NCBI RefSeq assembly: GCF_012927345.1 | Contig: NZ_JABBGJ010000004.1 | Location: forward strand, 62,001-126,000 | Direction: 5' to 3' | Length of the DNA stretch: 64,000 nucleotides | From: Paraburkholderia polaris | GTDB lineage: Bacteria > Pseudomonadota > Gammaproteobacteria > Burkholderiales > Burkholderiaceae | In this document: positions 37,862 to 47,035 of the stretch, piece after piece | How the letters are laid out: each line of letters begins with the position of its first letter | Position numbering within the stretch: position 1 is the first letter of the stretch | Made by a program: the position numbers and the translations under genes | The notes under the pieces: model-generated | What the model saw: only the letters and a program-made list of their open reading frames with translations | Database searches by the model: none | What the model was told of the DNA's origin: nothing

Positions 37862-40818
37862 CTGAGATGAAGCGCTACAGCGTCGGCATTGATCTCGGCA
37901 CCAGTAACACGGTGCTTGCGTATGCCGCGGCGGGCGATCCCGAGGCGGGTTGTCCCGCGGCGGGCTATCCCGCGGCGGGCTCGCAGGAGATTCGCGTCTT
38001 CGAGATCGATCAGCTGGTGAGTCTCGGCGAAGTCGCCGCGCGGCCGCTGCTGCCGTCGGTGCGGTATCACGCGGCGCCGGGCGAGCTGAGCGCGGGCGAT
38101 CTGCAGTTGCCCTGGCGCGCGACGGACAGTGCGGTCGATCGCACGGTCGATGGCGCTGTCGGAAGTCAGCAGGGTCAGCAGGATCCGCCTGTAGTGATCG
38201 GCCGGCTCGCGCGTGCGCTCGGCGGCCAGGTGCCGGGACGGCTGGTGGCGAGTGCGAAGAGTTGGCTGTCCCACGCGTCGGTGGACCGGGTCGCACCGAT
38301 TCTGCCGTGGGGCGCCGCGGACGATGTCCGCAAAGTCTCGCCGGTCGAAGCCAGCGCGAGCTATCTGGCGCACGTGCGGGCGGCCTGGAATCAGCGTTTT
38401 CCGGACGCGCCACTCGAAGCGCAGGACATCGTGCTGACGGTGCCCGCTTCTTTCGACGAAGGCGCGCGAGCGCTGACGGTGGAAGCGGCGCGTATGGCGG
38501 GCCTACCCACTTTAAGGCTGCTGGAAGAGCCGCAGGCGGCGTTCTACGACTGGCTGTTTCATCATCGAGACAGCCTGGCAACTGAACTGTCGGACACACG
38601 GCTCGTGCTGATCTGCGACGTAGGCGGCGGCACCACCGACCTCACGCTGATCGAAGTCCGCATGCGCGACGGCGAGCCGGAGCTCGCGCGTATCGGCGTG
38701 GGCAACCATCTGATGCTCGGCGGCGACAACATGGACCTCGCGCTCGCGCACCGGGTCGAGGCGCGCTTGTCTCAAGCGGGCAGCGAGCGCACGCGTTTGT
38801 CGGCGGCGAGTCTGTCGCAACTGGTCGAGCGTTGCCGTGGCGCGAAAGAACAACTGCTCGGCCCGCACGCGCCGGAGTCGGCTTCGATCACGCTGCTGGG
38901 TGCGGGCTCGAAGCTGATCGGCGGCGCGCGCACCGCGCAGGTCACGCGCGAGGAAGTCGAGCAGATCATCGTCGACGGATTCTTTCCGGCAGTCGCATCA
39001 AACGAACGGCCCGGGAGGCCGCGCGGTGCGATCGTCGAGTTCGGCCTGCCCTATGCCACCGATGCGGCGGTCACGCGTCATATCGCGGCGTTTCTGAGCC
39101 GCTTCGCGGCACAGTCGCGTAAGGCGCTGGGTTCGTCTGCCGGTTCCTCTGCGCGTTCCTCCGATACAGGCGAAGGTCAGGACGAGCCTTTGCCGATACC
39201 TGACACGCTGCTGCTGAACGGCGGCGTATTTCGCGCCGAGGCGCTCACGCAGCGCCTGTCCAGCACCTTGGGCACATGGCGGGGCGAGCCGCTCAACGTT
39301 CTGCACAACGACAATCCCGACGTCGCCGTGGCGCGCGGCGCGGTCGCTTATGCCCTCGCCCGCTCGGGCCAGGCGCCGAAAATCGGTGGCGGCTCGGCGC
39401 GCAGTTACTTCCTCGTGCTGGACGAAACCGGTGACGGCGAACGCGACACCGAGCCGACGCAACGCGGCATCTGCCTGCTGCCGCGCGGCACCGAAGAAGG
39501 CCACGAGATCCGGATCGAAGACCGCACGTTCGCGCTGCGCCTCGGGCACCCTGTGCGCTTTCACCTGGCTTCTTCAAGCGCGGACACCCTCTATCAACCC
39601 GGCGAACTGACCGACCTTGCGCAAGGCGACTTCGTTCGGCTGCCCCCTATCGCGACGATCGTGCAAGCGCGCGGCGCGAGCCCGGCGCGCGGCGAGACCG
39701 CGGTACAGATCGTCACATCCCTTACCGAAGTGGGCACGCTCGAAGTGCACTGCATCGAGCTCGACAATCCGGCGCAGCGCTGGCTGCTCGAATTCCAGTT
39801 GCGCCGCGCAGACGGTCAGGTGAGCGCCCAGCTGAACCTGTCGGCGGATCCGGCACAAGCCCGGCACCCCGCGCTCGACGAAGCGATCGACCATATCGAC
39901 CGATGCTTCGGCTCACGCGCGCAAAACGTCGGCCCCAAGGAAGTCAAACGCCTGCGCTCGCAACTCGAACACCTGCTCGGCCCCCGCGAAAGTTGGAACA
40001 GCGCGCTGCTGCGAGAACTGTTCGGTGCACTGTGGGAACGTGCGCGCCGCCGGCGGCGCTCGGCGGACCACGAACGCTTGTGGCTGAATCTGGCCGGCTA
40101 TTGCGTACGGCCGGGCTTCGGCTATCCGCTCGACGAATGGCGCGTCGAGCAACTCTGGTCGCTCTTCGACGACGGCATCCAGTACGTCAACGAAAGCCAG
40201 GTCTGGTCGGAATGGTGGACGCTATGGCGCCGCGCGGCGGGCGGCCTCGACGAAAGCGCGCAACTGCGCGTGCTCGACGCGATGGCCTATCTGCAAACGG
40301 CCGCGCAATCGCGCCATAAGCTGCCGTTCGACGTGTCGAAAACCGGCTTCACCGACATGGTCCGGCTGAGCGCCTCGCTCGAACGCATTCCAGTCGAACG
40401 CAAGATCGAGCTCGGCGAGTCGGTGCTCACGCGGCTGAAAAAACCCGCCGAAAACCATCAGAGCTGGTGGGCGGTCGGCCGCATCGGTGCGCGGCGGCCG
40501 TTCTACGGAAGCGCGCATAGCGTCGTGCCGCCGGACGTCGCAGCACAATGGCTGAACGCAATCCTTGCGCTCGACTGGAAGAAAGTCGACCCCGCGGCCT
40601 TCGCCGCCGTGCAGATCACCCGTATGACCGGCGACCGCTCGCGCGACCTGCCCGAGGCGTTGCGCCATACGGTAGTGCGCAGGCTCGAAGCGGCCAATGC
40701 GCCGCGCGCGTGGATCACGATGGTCAGCGAGACCGTGGAGCTCGATGACGCCGACGAAGGCCGGGTGTTCGGCGAATCGCTGCCCGCAGGGCTGAAGCTG
40801 ATAGTGGCAGCGCTATAA
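37858..40818 (+). CDS. Hsp70-like ATPase with long C-terminal extension (second of two)
   Basis: 986 residues. ATPase marks are GIDLGTSNTVLAY (residues 8-20), LEEPQAAFYDW (about 221), CDVGGGTTDLTLIEV (about 252) and LLNGGVFRAEAL (about 453). An insert after the first motif contains near-repeats (GCPAAGYPAAGS) coded by a repeated 15-base unit. About 300 residues after position 680 are all-helical and rich in Trp and Arg (WLNLAGYCVRPGFGYPLDEW, WSEWWTLWRRAAGG), a domain absent from DnaK. It probably works with the preceding Hsp70 and DUF2760 products. Confidence 0.9.
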   Translation: MTEMKRYSVGIDLGTSNTVLAYAAAGDPEAGCPAAGYPAAGSQEIRVFEIDQLVSLGEVAARPLLPSVRYHAAPGELSAGDLQLPWRATDSAVDRTVDGAVGSQQGQQDPPVVIGRLARALGGQVPGRLVASAKSWLSHASVDRVAPILPWGAADDVRKVSPVEASASYLAHVRAAWNQRFPDAPLEAQDIVLTVPASFDEGARALTVEAARMAGLPTLRLLEEPQAAFYDWLFHHRDSLATELSDTRLVLICDVGGGTTDLTLIEVRMRDGEPELARIGVGNHLMLGGDNMDLALAHRVEARLSQAGSERTRLSAASLSQLVERCRGAKEQLLGPHAPESASITLLGAGSKLIGGARTAQVTREEVEQIIVDGFFPAVASNERPGRPRGAIVEFGLPYATDAAVTRHIAAFLSRFAAQSRKALGSSAGSSARSSDTGEGQDEPLPIPDTLLLNGGVFRAEALTQRLSSTLGTWRGEPLNVLHNDNPDVAVARGAVAYALARSGQAPKIGGGSARSYFLVLDETGDGERDTEPTQRGICLLPRGTEEGHEIRIEDRTFALRLGHPVRFHLASSSADTLYQPGELTDLAQGDFVRLPPIATIVQARGASPARGETAVQIVTSLTEVGTLEVHCIELDNPAQRWLLEFQLRRADGQVSAQLNLSADPAQARHPALDEAIDHIDRCFGSRAQNVGPKEVKRLRSQLEHLLGPRESWNSALLRELFGALWERARRRRRSADHERLWLNLAGYCVRPGFGYPLDEWRVEQLWSLFDDGIQYVNESQVWSEWWTLWRRAAGGLDESAQLRVLDAMAYLQTAAQSRHKLPFDVSKTGFTDMVRLSASLERIPVERKIELGESVLTRLKKPAENHQSWWAVGRIGARRPFYGSAHSVVPPDVAAQWLNAILALDWKKVDPAAFAAVQITRMTGDRSRDLPEALRHTVVRRLEAANAPRAWITMVSETVELDDADEGRVFGESLPAGLKLIVAAL

Positions 40819-41082
40819 CGGCTCGAAGGTCAGCACAGCCTGCGCCGCGTGCGGATTCTGGCGTTTCTCGAGACTTTCGGCGAGCAGTTCACGGAAGATG
40901 AACAGCTTTTCCGCGCCATGCTGCGCGCGGAATTCCTGCAATACCTCCTGAATCGCAGCGCGTTGCGTAGCGGGCGTCAAGGTGCTGGCAATGTACGAGC
41001 TGCCCCTCGCCAACTCCATCAGGTAGGCGGACCTGTAAAGCTTCTTATCAGCGTGACGACTGCTCTTGCGTGGCTTGCTCAT
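40813..41082 (-). CDS. Hypothetical 89-residue protein
   Basis: It starts MSKPRKSSRHADKKLYRSA and has an amphipathic helical body (AIQEVLQEFRAQHGAEKLFIFRELLAESLEK, key part FRELLAESLEKRQ). It is basic at the N-terminus and soluble. It overlaps the end of the second Hsp70 gene tail to tail by six bases. Codon choice is like that of its neighbours, so it is probably real. No family was recognised. Confidence 0.6.
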   Translation of the reverse strand: MSKPRKSSRHADKKLYRSAYLMELARGSSYIASTLTPATQRAAIQEVLQEFRAQHGAEKLFIFRELLAESLEKRQNPHAAQAVLTFEPL

Positions 41083-41462
41083 CGTCGTTTTTCCAGCCGT
41101 TTTAGTTGCGTGTACAACCAGCAGCTCTCCCTGCTGGCGAGGCCGGCCGCCACGGCACTATCCCGAGCCGCTCCGGCCTTGTCCCCGACACGGTCCCGCT
41201 ATCTGAACAGCCCATGCTTAAGCCAACCTTACGCGTGGCCATACAGCGACACAGACGCCTGTCAATTGTCCGGCGGCAGCGTCCCGGCGCATCGAGGCAG
41301 GCAACGCCCTCCTGCAAAACCGACCGGGTCGTCTGTGGACTGCAATGCACTATCACGCAGCAATGATCGGACGGGAATCGCAGCGCCGTCAGTGGGCTTC
41401 CGAACGGACCGCTCCCGAAGCAAGGCGCCATGCACAGCGCTTGGAAACAGTGCCGCAGCCAC
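41083..41462. other. Gap without a gene
   Basis: About 380 bases between the small hypothetical gene and the LuxR gene. Open frames here are rich in Arg, Cys and Ser with no consistent codon pattern. I see nothing definite. It marks the border from GC-rich core-like DNA to the less GC-rich accessory block. Confidence 0.5.
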
Positions 41463-42194
41463 TTACAGCAAATCGTATTGTTGCGCTAGACGCGCAGCCT
41501 CGTTGATTCGGTTTGTACCCATTTTCTCGTTTATCCGCGAGTACATGGAATAGATACTCGCGACCGAGAGTCCCAAGCTCTTCGCTACTTCCTGTGCTGG
41601 TTCCGCTACCAGCACAAGCCGAAGTGCAGTCAGGTCGCGGTCATCGAGTTCAAACTTTGCGACCATCAAGGTGCGCTGCGCCATCATGCGTACATCCAGA
41701 AGTGTCATCGCCATTGCGCGTAAGAGCGCTTGCCATTCAAACAGTCGTGCTTCCCCACCGTCCTCAACTTCGATTTCGCTAGCCACATGCAAAACGCCGA
41801 GAAGCGATGTTGCGCGTGAATGCGCGGGGACGATCAGGTTGCTCCGAAACCCGTATTGACGCGCCATAGCGCGCATATCGCGTTGCCCCGCGCTCGTTAT
41901 CTGGATGCTACTGCCGCGAGCTGGCACCGCATTGAACCGCGCGTACTGGAGATACGGGTCATTGCTGTACCAGTGGCGGTGCTGATAGATCTGAATCCAC
42001 TCCGGGTTGCATCCAACAAGGAAGCGATAATCGGTTGTGGGTCCGTTCGTGTCCACGCGGAAGGAACTGAAGATAAACGAGGGAACTTGGAGCTGCGAGA
42101 AAACGGCTCTGAGCCGCGGATGAAGCTCTATGTCGTGTCCGCACTCGCCGAGCACATTGATTGCGGCCAGTACTTTCCCGATATTCACTTGCAT
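41463..42194 (-). CDS. LuxR-type regulator with autoinducer-binding domain (solo)
   Basis: 243 residues from ATG 42194 (a GTG three codons earlier is possible). The N-terminal domain has the LuxR ligand-pocket layout: Trp and Tyr in PEWIQIYQHRH and Asp-Pro in NDPYLQYAR. The place of the usual second Trp is ARGSS, and the usual Gly is replaced in FRSNLIVP. The C-terminal HTH is LDDRDLTALRLVL, then AKSLGLSVASIYSMYSRINEKMG. No luxI-like synthase is in the window. It follows an 89-codon gene on the same strand. Confidence 0.85.
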   Translation of the reverse strand: MQVNIGKVLAAINVLGECGHDIELHPRLRAVFSQLQVPSFIFSSFRVDTNGPTTDYRFLVGCNPEWIQIYQHRHWYSNDPYLQYARFNAVPARGSSIQITSAGQRDMRAMARQYGFRSNLIVPAHSRATSLLGVLHVASEIEVEDGGEARLFEWQALLRAMAMTLLDVRMMAQRTLMVAKFELDDRDLTALRLVLVAEPAQEVAKSLGLSVASIYSMYSRINEKMGTNRINEAARLAQQYDLL

Positions 42195-42229
42195 TCCCTC
42201 CACAGCCTCTCAGAAAATATTGGGTTCGC

Positions 42230-42499
42230 TCATTCCTCTTGGCTTGCAAGCTGGCGAATTTTTTCTTGAATTGCACTGTAGTGCCGTTCCAATTGCGCGA
42301 AATACGGGTCTGCAGTCAAATAGTCGTACGTGGTGGCGTGAACATCGACCGAAACGGAGTGGATGAAGCATGTGCCATCCGCCTGAATCAGCTCCCGCTC
42401 AAGGAGCATCAGTGCTTCACGTACCAGCAGTCGAACGCTTACGCGCTCGCGTCCGACAGCGACTTCAGCCGCGTAAACAACAATTTCCCGATTTTTCAC
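42230..42499 (-). CDS. Hypothetical 89-residue protein upstream of luxR-type gene
   Basis: It starts at a GTG (MKNREIVVYAAEVAVGRERVS) and ends KIRQLASQEE, with a mixed alpha/beta look and no membrane segment. It ends 35 bases before the LuxR gene on the same strand, and the two may be one operon. The upstream gap carries the short repeated element CTTACGTAAGCTTAC (42524-42538), made of two overlapping palindromes. No family was recognised. Confidence 0.55.
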   Translation of the reverse strand: MKNREIVVYAAEVAVGRERVSVRLLVREALMLLERELIQADGTCFIHSVSVDVHATTYDYLTADPYFAQLERHYSAIQEKIRQLASQEE

Positions 42500-42543
42500 C
42501 TGCTGAGTCGGCCATGAGTCTCACTTACGTAAGCTTACCTTCT

Positions 42544-44748
42544 TCAAGGACTCGACAGCTGTCTCAATAAGCGCATGGCTACGTTTGCGTCGAGACGGGC
42601 GTCGAGAAAATCTATTACCGATACCGACGAGCTTGGGGCTACCTTTGCAGATTGCTCTTCCGACTCCAGCATAACTGTCCGGCCTGAATGGGTTACGCAC
42701 TCGACCGCCGAGGCCAATATATCGGCCGACGATGACTGGGGGCCAATTACCACACCTCGAACCAGACTATTCTCGAGTAACTTAAACGCATCAAAGCCAC
42801 CCGAGAAGGAGCCAAGCATCAGGCACACCCCTGTGCTGGCAAGTGCAATGGCGCGTTCTGCCGCGAGGACAGGTTCGTCAAAAAACGCTATTTCCGGTAC
42901 TTCCAGCACGAATGCGTCCGGCACAAATTCAAACTTCCGCACGAGTTCGCGGATAATGCGGGCGCAGTCGACATTGAGAAACTGTTCTTTGTCCAGTGGG
43001 TACGTAAGCCGTGCGGGCGCTGCCCCTTCTTCCTTCCAACTCAAGAGGGTGAGGCAGATCTGAGCAAAGGCGAACTCAGTTATCGGTCCAAGTAGCCCGT
43101 TTTCTTCGTTGATTGACAGGGTGGATTTCACAGGCACCAGATTGCCCTTCTCCTCCAGGACGGCAACTGCAACGCGAAAGCCTCCCACCTGCTTACTGTG
43201 CAACTCACGGATAGGGTAGAAGGTAAGCCGGAGGCTAGCGTCGCTCAATGCGATGCGCAAGCGCTGTTCGTTTTCAACCGCGAGACGCCCGCTCTCGCGC
43301 ATCTCGTTTGAATAGTATCGCCAGTTCGTCTTGTGCGTACTCACCATCTGCGCCTTGGCGGCGTACATCGCCTCGTCGGCCTCGCGAATAAGCGCCGAAA
43401 CGCCATCCTCACTGCGTGCACGTATCGAAACTCCAATGCTTGCCCGGATATTGAAGACGTTTCCGCGCAACGTGATCGCCGCCTCAAATATGGCGACGAT
43501 CGCATCTATCACCTTTTGTGTCGCAGGATAGACGTCCGCATCGCTATCGTCAGGCGTCACAATCACAAGGAATTCATCACCGCCAAACCGGCCGACGGTG
43601 TGAGGTGACAGCCCTTGCCTGAGTCGCACGGAGATCTTCTTCAACAACTGGTCACCCGCTTCGTGGCCGAGCGTGTCGTTTACGTGCTTAAGATTGCCAA
43701 AGTCGATGTAGACGACAGCGAGGTGGTTCACGCATGACTGCCTTGCAATTTCCTCGTTTAACCGCGCGAGTAAGCCATGGCGGTTCCACAGAGCCGTGAG
43801 CGTATCGGTCTCGGAGAGGATTCGAAGCCGGTCGCGACTCTTGAAGAGGCGATGTACGAGTACCGATATCGCGCTCACGAACATCGCGAAAAAGATCGAT
43901 AGCACGGCGGCGCTCGTCAGATACACCGATTTCATGTTGCTATAGGCCGCCAGCGCGTCCGAACGACGAAGGGACACCTCGACGTGAAGCGGGTAGCCCG
44001 GCACGGTACGCCGTGCAGCTATCTGGTCGGCAACTGTCTTCGCAGGTTCTCGACTATCGCGACCTTTAGCCTGCCTGCCTGTTGCTTCCTCCTCGATCGC
44101 GTCATCCGAGAGCTTCGAGCCGTCCTGTAGGAAGACGGCCGCCGAGCCATTGTCGCCGAGCGCAGCGACGTCTGTAAAACCGCGCGTCAGGTAGCGCCGA
44201 TCCTCGGAGACGACTACCACTCCCGCGAAGTCCCCGCCCTTCGTCTCCAGTCGGCGCGACAGTTGAATGGTCCATTTCCCGGAGACCCTGCCGAGCACTG
44301 GTTTGCTGATATAGAGTCCCGGTACATCAGTCGTCCGATGGACCGCAAAGTGCTGGCGATCGGTAATGTATACGCCGCCGGCGTAAGGGATGGTGCTTTG
44401 TAGAATACGTCCGGCGGCGTCGACAATCGAGACTTGGGCTGCGGTTTCTCTCGTGAAAAACCCCGCGTCTTGCAGTGCCTTTAGATTCACTGACGCTGGG
44501 TCCTTTTCGAACTGAAGTTTCACCACGAGCGCGATGACATCCACATCGTGAATCGTGGTCTCCGTGTGCTGGACCAGAGCATCAGCCAAAACATCGGCCT
44601 TGGACTGAGCCGCCTGTAACACCTCCACCCTTTCCGTAGATAGGCGGGTCAGCACACCAATCCAGACGGCGGCGAGTACCAGGACGCCCATGGCTGGAAT
44701 CAGGATAACGCTTCGAAACCGACGTTTTACGGGAGGGTTTGTGGACAT
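42544..44748 (-). CDS. Membrane diguanylate cyclase with degenerate EAL domain
   Basis: 734 residues from ATG 44748 (an upstream GTG is less likely). Membrane helix about residues 11-32, a periplasmic sensor of the Cache type (about 35-270, with ADALVQHTETTIHDVDVIA), a second helix about 283-305, then GGDEF (about 315-480) with an intact GRFGGDEFLV active site. No RxxD inhibitory site precedes it. The last 240 residues align in outline with EAL domains, but the EAL motif (here GGFRVAVAV), DDFGTG (here GSFSGG) and other metal ligands are lost. It should make cyclic di-GMP and not degrade it. Confidence 0.87.
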   Translation of the reverse strand: MSTNPPVKRRFRSVILIPAMGVLVLAAVWIGVLTRLSTERVEVLQAAQSKADVLADALVQHTETTIHDVDVIALVVKLQFEKDPASVNLKALQDAGFFTRETAAQVSIVDAAGRILQSTIPYAGGVYITDRQHFAVHRTTDVPGLYISKPVLGRVSGKWTIQLSRRLETKGGDFAGVVVVSEDRRYLTRGFTDVAALGDNGSAAVFLQDGSKLSDDAIEEEATGRQAKGRDSREPAKTVADQIAARRTVPGYPLHVEVSLRRSDALAAYSNMKSVYLTSAAVLSIFFAMFVSAISVLVHRLFKSRDRLRILSETDTLTALWNRHGLLARLNEEIARQSCVNHLAVVYIDFGNLKHVNDTLGHEAGDQLLKKISVRLRQGLSPHTVGRFGGDEFLVIVTPDDSDADVYPATQKVIDAIVAIFEAAITLRGNVFNIRASIGVSIRARSEDGVSALIREADEAMYAAKAQMVSTHKTNWRYYSNEMRESGRLAVENEQRLRIALSDASLRLTFYPIRELHSKQVGGFRVAVAVLEEKGNLVPVKSTLSINEENGLLGPITEFAFAQICLTLLSWKEEGAAPARLTYPLDKEQFLNVDCARIIRELVRKFEFVPDAFVLEVPEIAFFDEPVLAAERAIALASTGVCLMLGSFSGGFDAFKLLENSLVRGVVIGPQSSSADILASAVECVTHSGRTVMLESEEQSAKVAPSSSVSVIDFLDARLDANVAMRLLRQLSSP

Positions 44749-44859
44749 GTCGTCAATCGTTCGGTGCGCACTCAGGCGATCGTACAAGGATGCCCCGAGC
44801 GATTCTGGTGAGAAGCGCCCCACCGCAACGAGCGTCTACCGGGCACAGGCTAAAGCTCG

Positions 44860-45162
44860 TCAACGAGGCTCGGGAAAGCCCTTGCGCTGCTGCCATAGGT
44901 TGAGGAACGGCCACATACTGACACTCGCATAAAGCCCTGCGACCGTGTACGGCTCCGCCTTAATAAAAGCGTTCGCCTCCTCGACAGTCTCAAAATCGAG
45001 CACAAGCAAACTACCAACTGGAGTCACCCCGTCTTCCGCCAGCAGCGGCCCAGCGAAGGCAAACTGTTCGGCGAATTTCGCGAGGTACTCGCGGTGTGCT
45101 GGACGTAGCTTCGCTCTCAGGTCTGTGCCTGGCGCGTCGATGTTATAGAACGAGTAAAGCAT
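44860..45162 (-). CDS. YciI-like protein
   Basis: 100 residues starting MLYSFYNIDAPGTDLRAKLR. A ferredoxin-like fold with the family His in RPAHREYLAKF, GPLLAEDGVTPVGSLLVLDF, and the ending VAGLYASVSMWPFLNLW fit YCII proteins. These are small, often dimeric, sometimes enzymes in ring-cleavage pathways. It begins two bases after the MFS stop, so the two are coupled. Confidence 0.85.
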   Translation of the reverse strand: MLYSFYNIDAPGTDLRAKLRPAHREYLAKFAEQFAFAGPLLAEDGVTPVGSLLVLDFETVEEANAFIKAEPYTVAGLYASVSMWPFLNLWQQRKGFPEPR

Positions 45163-45164
45163 CG

Positions 45165-46433
45165 TTATATGGCCCTCTCTACGTAGATGTTTTTTCCTCG
45201 CGTTTCGACCAGACACATCCCGGCAAGCAAACCGACTCCGGATACCGCCGCCAACAGTGCGATGGAATAGGGCATTCCTTGCATACCAAACCGGTCTATC
45301 AGAGAACCAATGAGCGGCTGCAGGATCGCCGCAGCCATAAACATGCTGGTATTCGTGACTCCGATAGCCATGCCCGCCGAATTCGGATCGTTCACCTCTT
45401 TGGCGATGGCCCAGATGAGCGTGTAACTGGTGGAGGCCATTCCCTGAATCGCGAATACGACATAGCTCTCGCCAGAGAACGCGTTCATCGGCCCCAACAT
45501 GGGCATCCACGAGACGAGATAAACAGCTCCGAGGATCAGCAGCAGCCCCTTGCGGTTGCCCAGCCGATCGGACGCCCGCCCCAAGAAGAGCGCCGTGACC
45601 GAATGACAGAGAATCATGACCAGGACATGCATGGATGCTTCGCCCTTGCTCAGACCGATGAATTTGACCAGATACGGTACTGCCCATAGGCTGGTGAATG
45701 CGAAGAACGTCCCGCAGATGCCAAATCCCACCCAAAAGCACGGCCACGTACGTGCGTTCGTAACGACATCGCGCAACTGCCGCACCCACGACGGCCGGGA
45801 ATACGGAGGAACGCTGGGTTGGCCGTCCGGATGCGGCAGTCCAAGGTCGGCGGGCTTGTCCCGCACGAACACCGCGATGAGCGCTCCGGCTACGAGGGTA
45901 AGACCGCCGATGCCGCCAATGACGACGCGCCAGCTAACGATCTGCGACATCATCTGCAGCGGCGCCGTCGACAGTATTGATCCCAGGTTACCAAAGAGCA
46001 GGGTAAGTCCGCTCAGCGTCGCAAACTGCCGTGCCGAAAACCACGACGCGTTCAATCGCAGCAACGCGACGAACGGGACGGCGGCGCCGAGACCAATGAG
46101 CCCACGTCCGACGCACGCGACTTCGACCGTGTGAGCGCTCGCGAAGACAAAAGCGCCGAGCGCCGCCGTCACGCAGCTGACCACCAGTATCCGCCGCGGC
46201 CCCAAGGTATCGGCTATAACGCCGGTCGGAATCTGCATGGCCATCACGGCAAAGAAGAAAACTGCCGTGATGGATCCGAGTTCCGTGCTGGTAGCGGAAA
46301 ATGCCTTTTGTAGCTCAATCGATAGTGCTGCAGGTGCAACTCGATGAAAGAACGACACCATGTATGCCACAATGGTGAGCCAGAATGCTGTCCACTGTGC
46401 GAGTCGTAGTCTTCGTTGGGCGTTCGCTTCCAT
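45165..46433 (-). CDS. MFS transporter
   Basis: 422 residues from ATG 46433. A GTG at 46448 overlaps the cupin stop as GTGA and could be used by coupling. Twelve helices; helix 1 contains YMVSFFHRVAPAALSIEL and the 2-3 loop is IPTGVIADTLGPRRI, typical of the FHR group of organic-anion carriers. It lies between the cupin and YciI genes and probably moves the substrate or product of the aminotransferase/cupin pathway. Confidence 0.87.
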   Translation of the reverse strand: MEANAQRRLRLAQWTAFWLTIVAYMVSFFHRVAPAALSIELQKAFSATSTELGSITAVFFFAVMAMQIPTGVIADTLGPRRILVVSCVTAALGAFVFASAHTVEVACVGRGLIGLGAAVPFVALLRLNASWFSARQFATLSGLTLLFGNLGSILSTAPLQMMSQIVSWRVVIGGIGGLTLVAGALIAVFVRDKPADLGLPHPDGQPSVPPYSRPSWVRQLRDVVTNARTWPCFWVGFGICGTFFAFTSLWAVPYLVKFIGLSKGEASMHVLVMILCHSVTALFLGRASDRLGNRKGLLLILGAVYLVSWMPMLGPMNAFSGESYVVFAIQGMASTSYTLIWAIAKEVNDPNSAGMAIGVTNTSMFMAAAILQPLIGSLIDRFGMQGMPYSIALLAAVSGVGLLAGMCLVETRGKNIYVERAI

Positions 46434-46444
46434 AGGGGATTCTT

Positions 46445-46858
46445 TCACGCCGCCACCGCGGCCGGTACCGCCGCTGCAATAGCGTGCTCTTTCGCGTAGT
46501 AGTGGATTTCGAGGAGCACGCAGCCGCTTTCCGACTTAAACGGGCCATGAAACGCGCCAGGCGGGCGGCACGCATAGGTGTTCGGACCAAACGGTGTGCC
46601 GCCTTGCCCGTTCGCGTCGTTACCAACCGTCAGGTCACCCTGCACGAGGTAGACTTCTTCCCAGTACTCATGCACAAACGGTGCGGTCGTGTAAATGCCC
46701 GCTGCGAAGCGAAGCAGTCGGGTTCTGCAGCCGGCGCTCATTTCCGGGGAAAGGGAGCGACAAAGAACTTTTTCCTCGATTCCTTGCGGGTAGCCCAGGG
46801 GCACGCTCCAGCCTTCATTCAGGTCCAGCGAGACAAACTCAAGATGCGGCTTCAGCAT
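46445..46858 (-). CDS. Cupin-domain protein
   Basis: 137 residues from ATG 46858, which has the ribosome site AGGAGAAC. The single cupin barrel shows APFVHEYWEEVYLVQGDL and then ACRPPGAFHGPF: His, Glu and His at metal positions. It resembles ChrR-type cupins or small dioxygenase/isomerase cupins. The Ala-rich tail is AAAVPAAVAA. It is coupled to the MFS gene that follows. Confidence 0.82.
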   Translation of the reverse strand: MLKPHLEFVSLDLNEGWSVPLGYPQGIEEKVLCRSLSPEMSAGCRTRLLRFAAGIYTTAPFVHEYWEEVYLVQGDLTVGNDANGQGGTPFGPNTYACRPPGAFHGPFKSESGCVLLEIHYYAKEHAIAAAVPAAVAA

Positions 46859-46871
46859 TGATGTTCTCCTA

Positions 46872-47032
46872 TCAAAGAACTTTGATTTGATATTCACAGG
46901 CAAGAGTGCGGCCTAGTACCGGGTCGTGCAGTTCGACGCGCAAGAACTCCATCCGGCAATGGTGAGAGCTTTCGCGACCAGTTGTATCGCGTGGCTGCGG
47001 CCGCCCTGTTCGGTGATTTCGTGTACGTTCAT
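46872..47032 (-). pseudogene. Small gene split over two frames
   Basis: The ATG at 47032 lies four bases after the aminotransferase stop and starts MNVHEITEQGGRSHAIQL then VAKALTIAG. The frame ends at 46913. The other frame gives MEFLRVELHDPVLG then RTLACEYQIKVL and stops at 46872, just before the cupin gene. Both halves look like real protein and abut at about 46955. One frameshift would join them to about 53 residues. It could be a sequencing error, a pseudogene or a recoded gene. Confidence 0.4.
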
Positions 47033-47035
47033 GGT

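Noticed and set aside
36029..38599. An 856-codon minus-strand open frame
   Set aside because: It lies antisense to both Hsp70 genes, is packed with Arg, His and Ala as expected for the complement of GC-rich coding DNA, and has no family motif or ribosome site.
41102..41431. A 109-codon minus-strand frame after the LuxR gene
   Set aside because: Cys/Arg/Pro-rich with random codon use and no ribosome site.
42524..42538. Overlapping palindromes CTTACGTAAG and GTAAGCTTAC considered as a lux box
   Set aside because: The length and bases do not fit the 18-20-bp lux box consensus. Left as a remark in the gene entry only.
44860..45789. A 309-codon minus-strand frame containing the YciI region
   Set aside because: Only its last 100 codons match YciI. 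The earlier part is the MFS gene read in the wrong frame, so the start was set at 45162.
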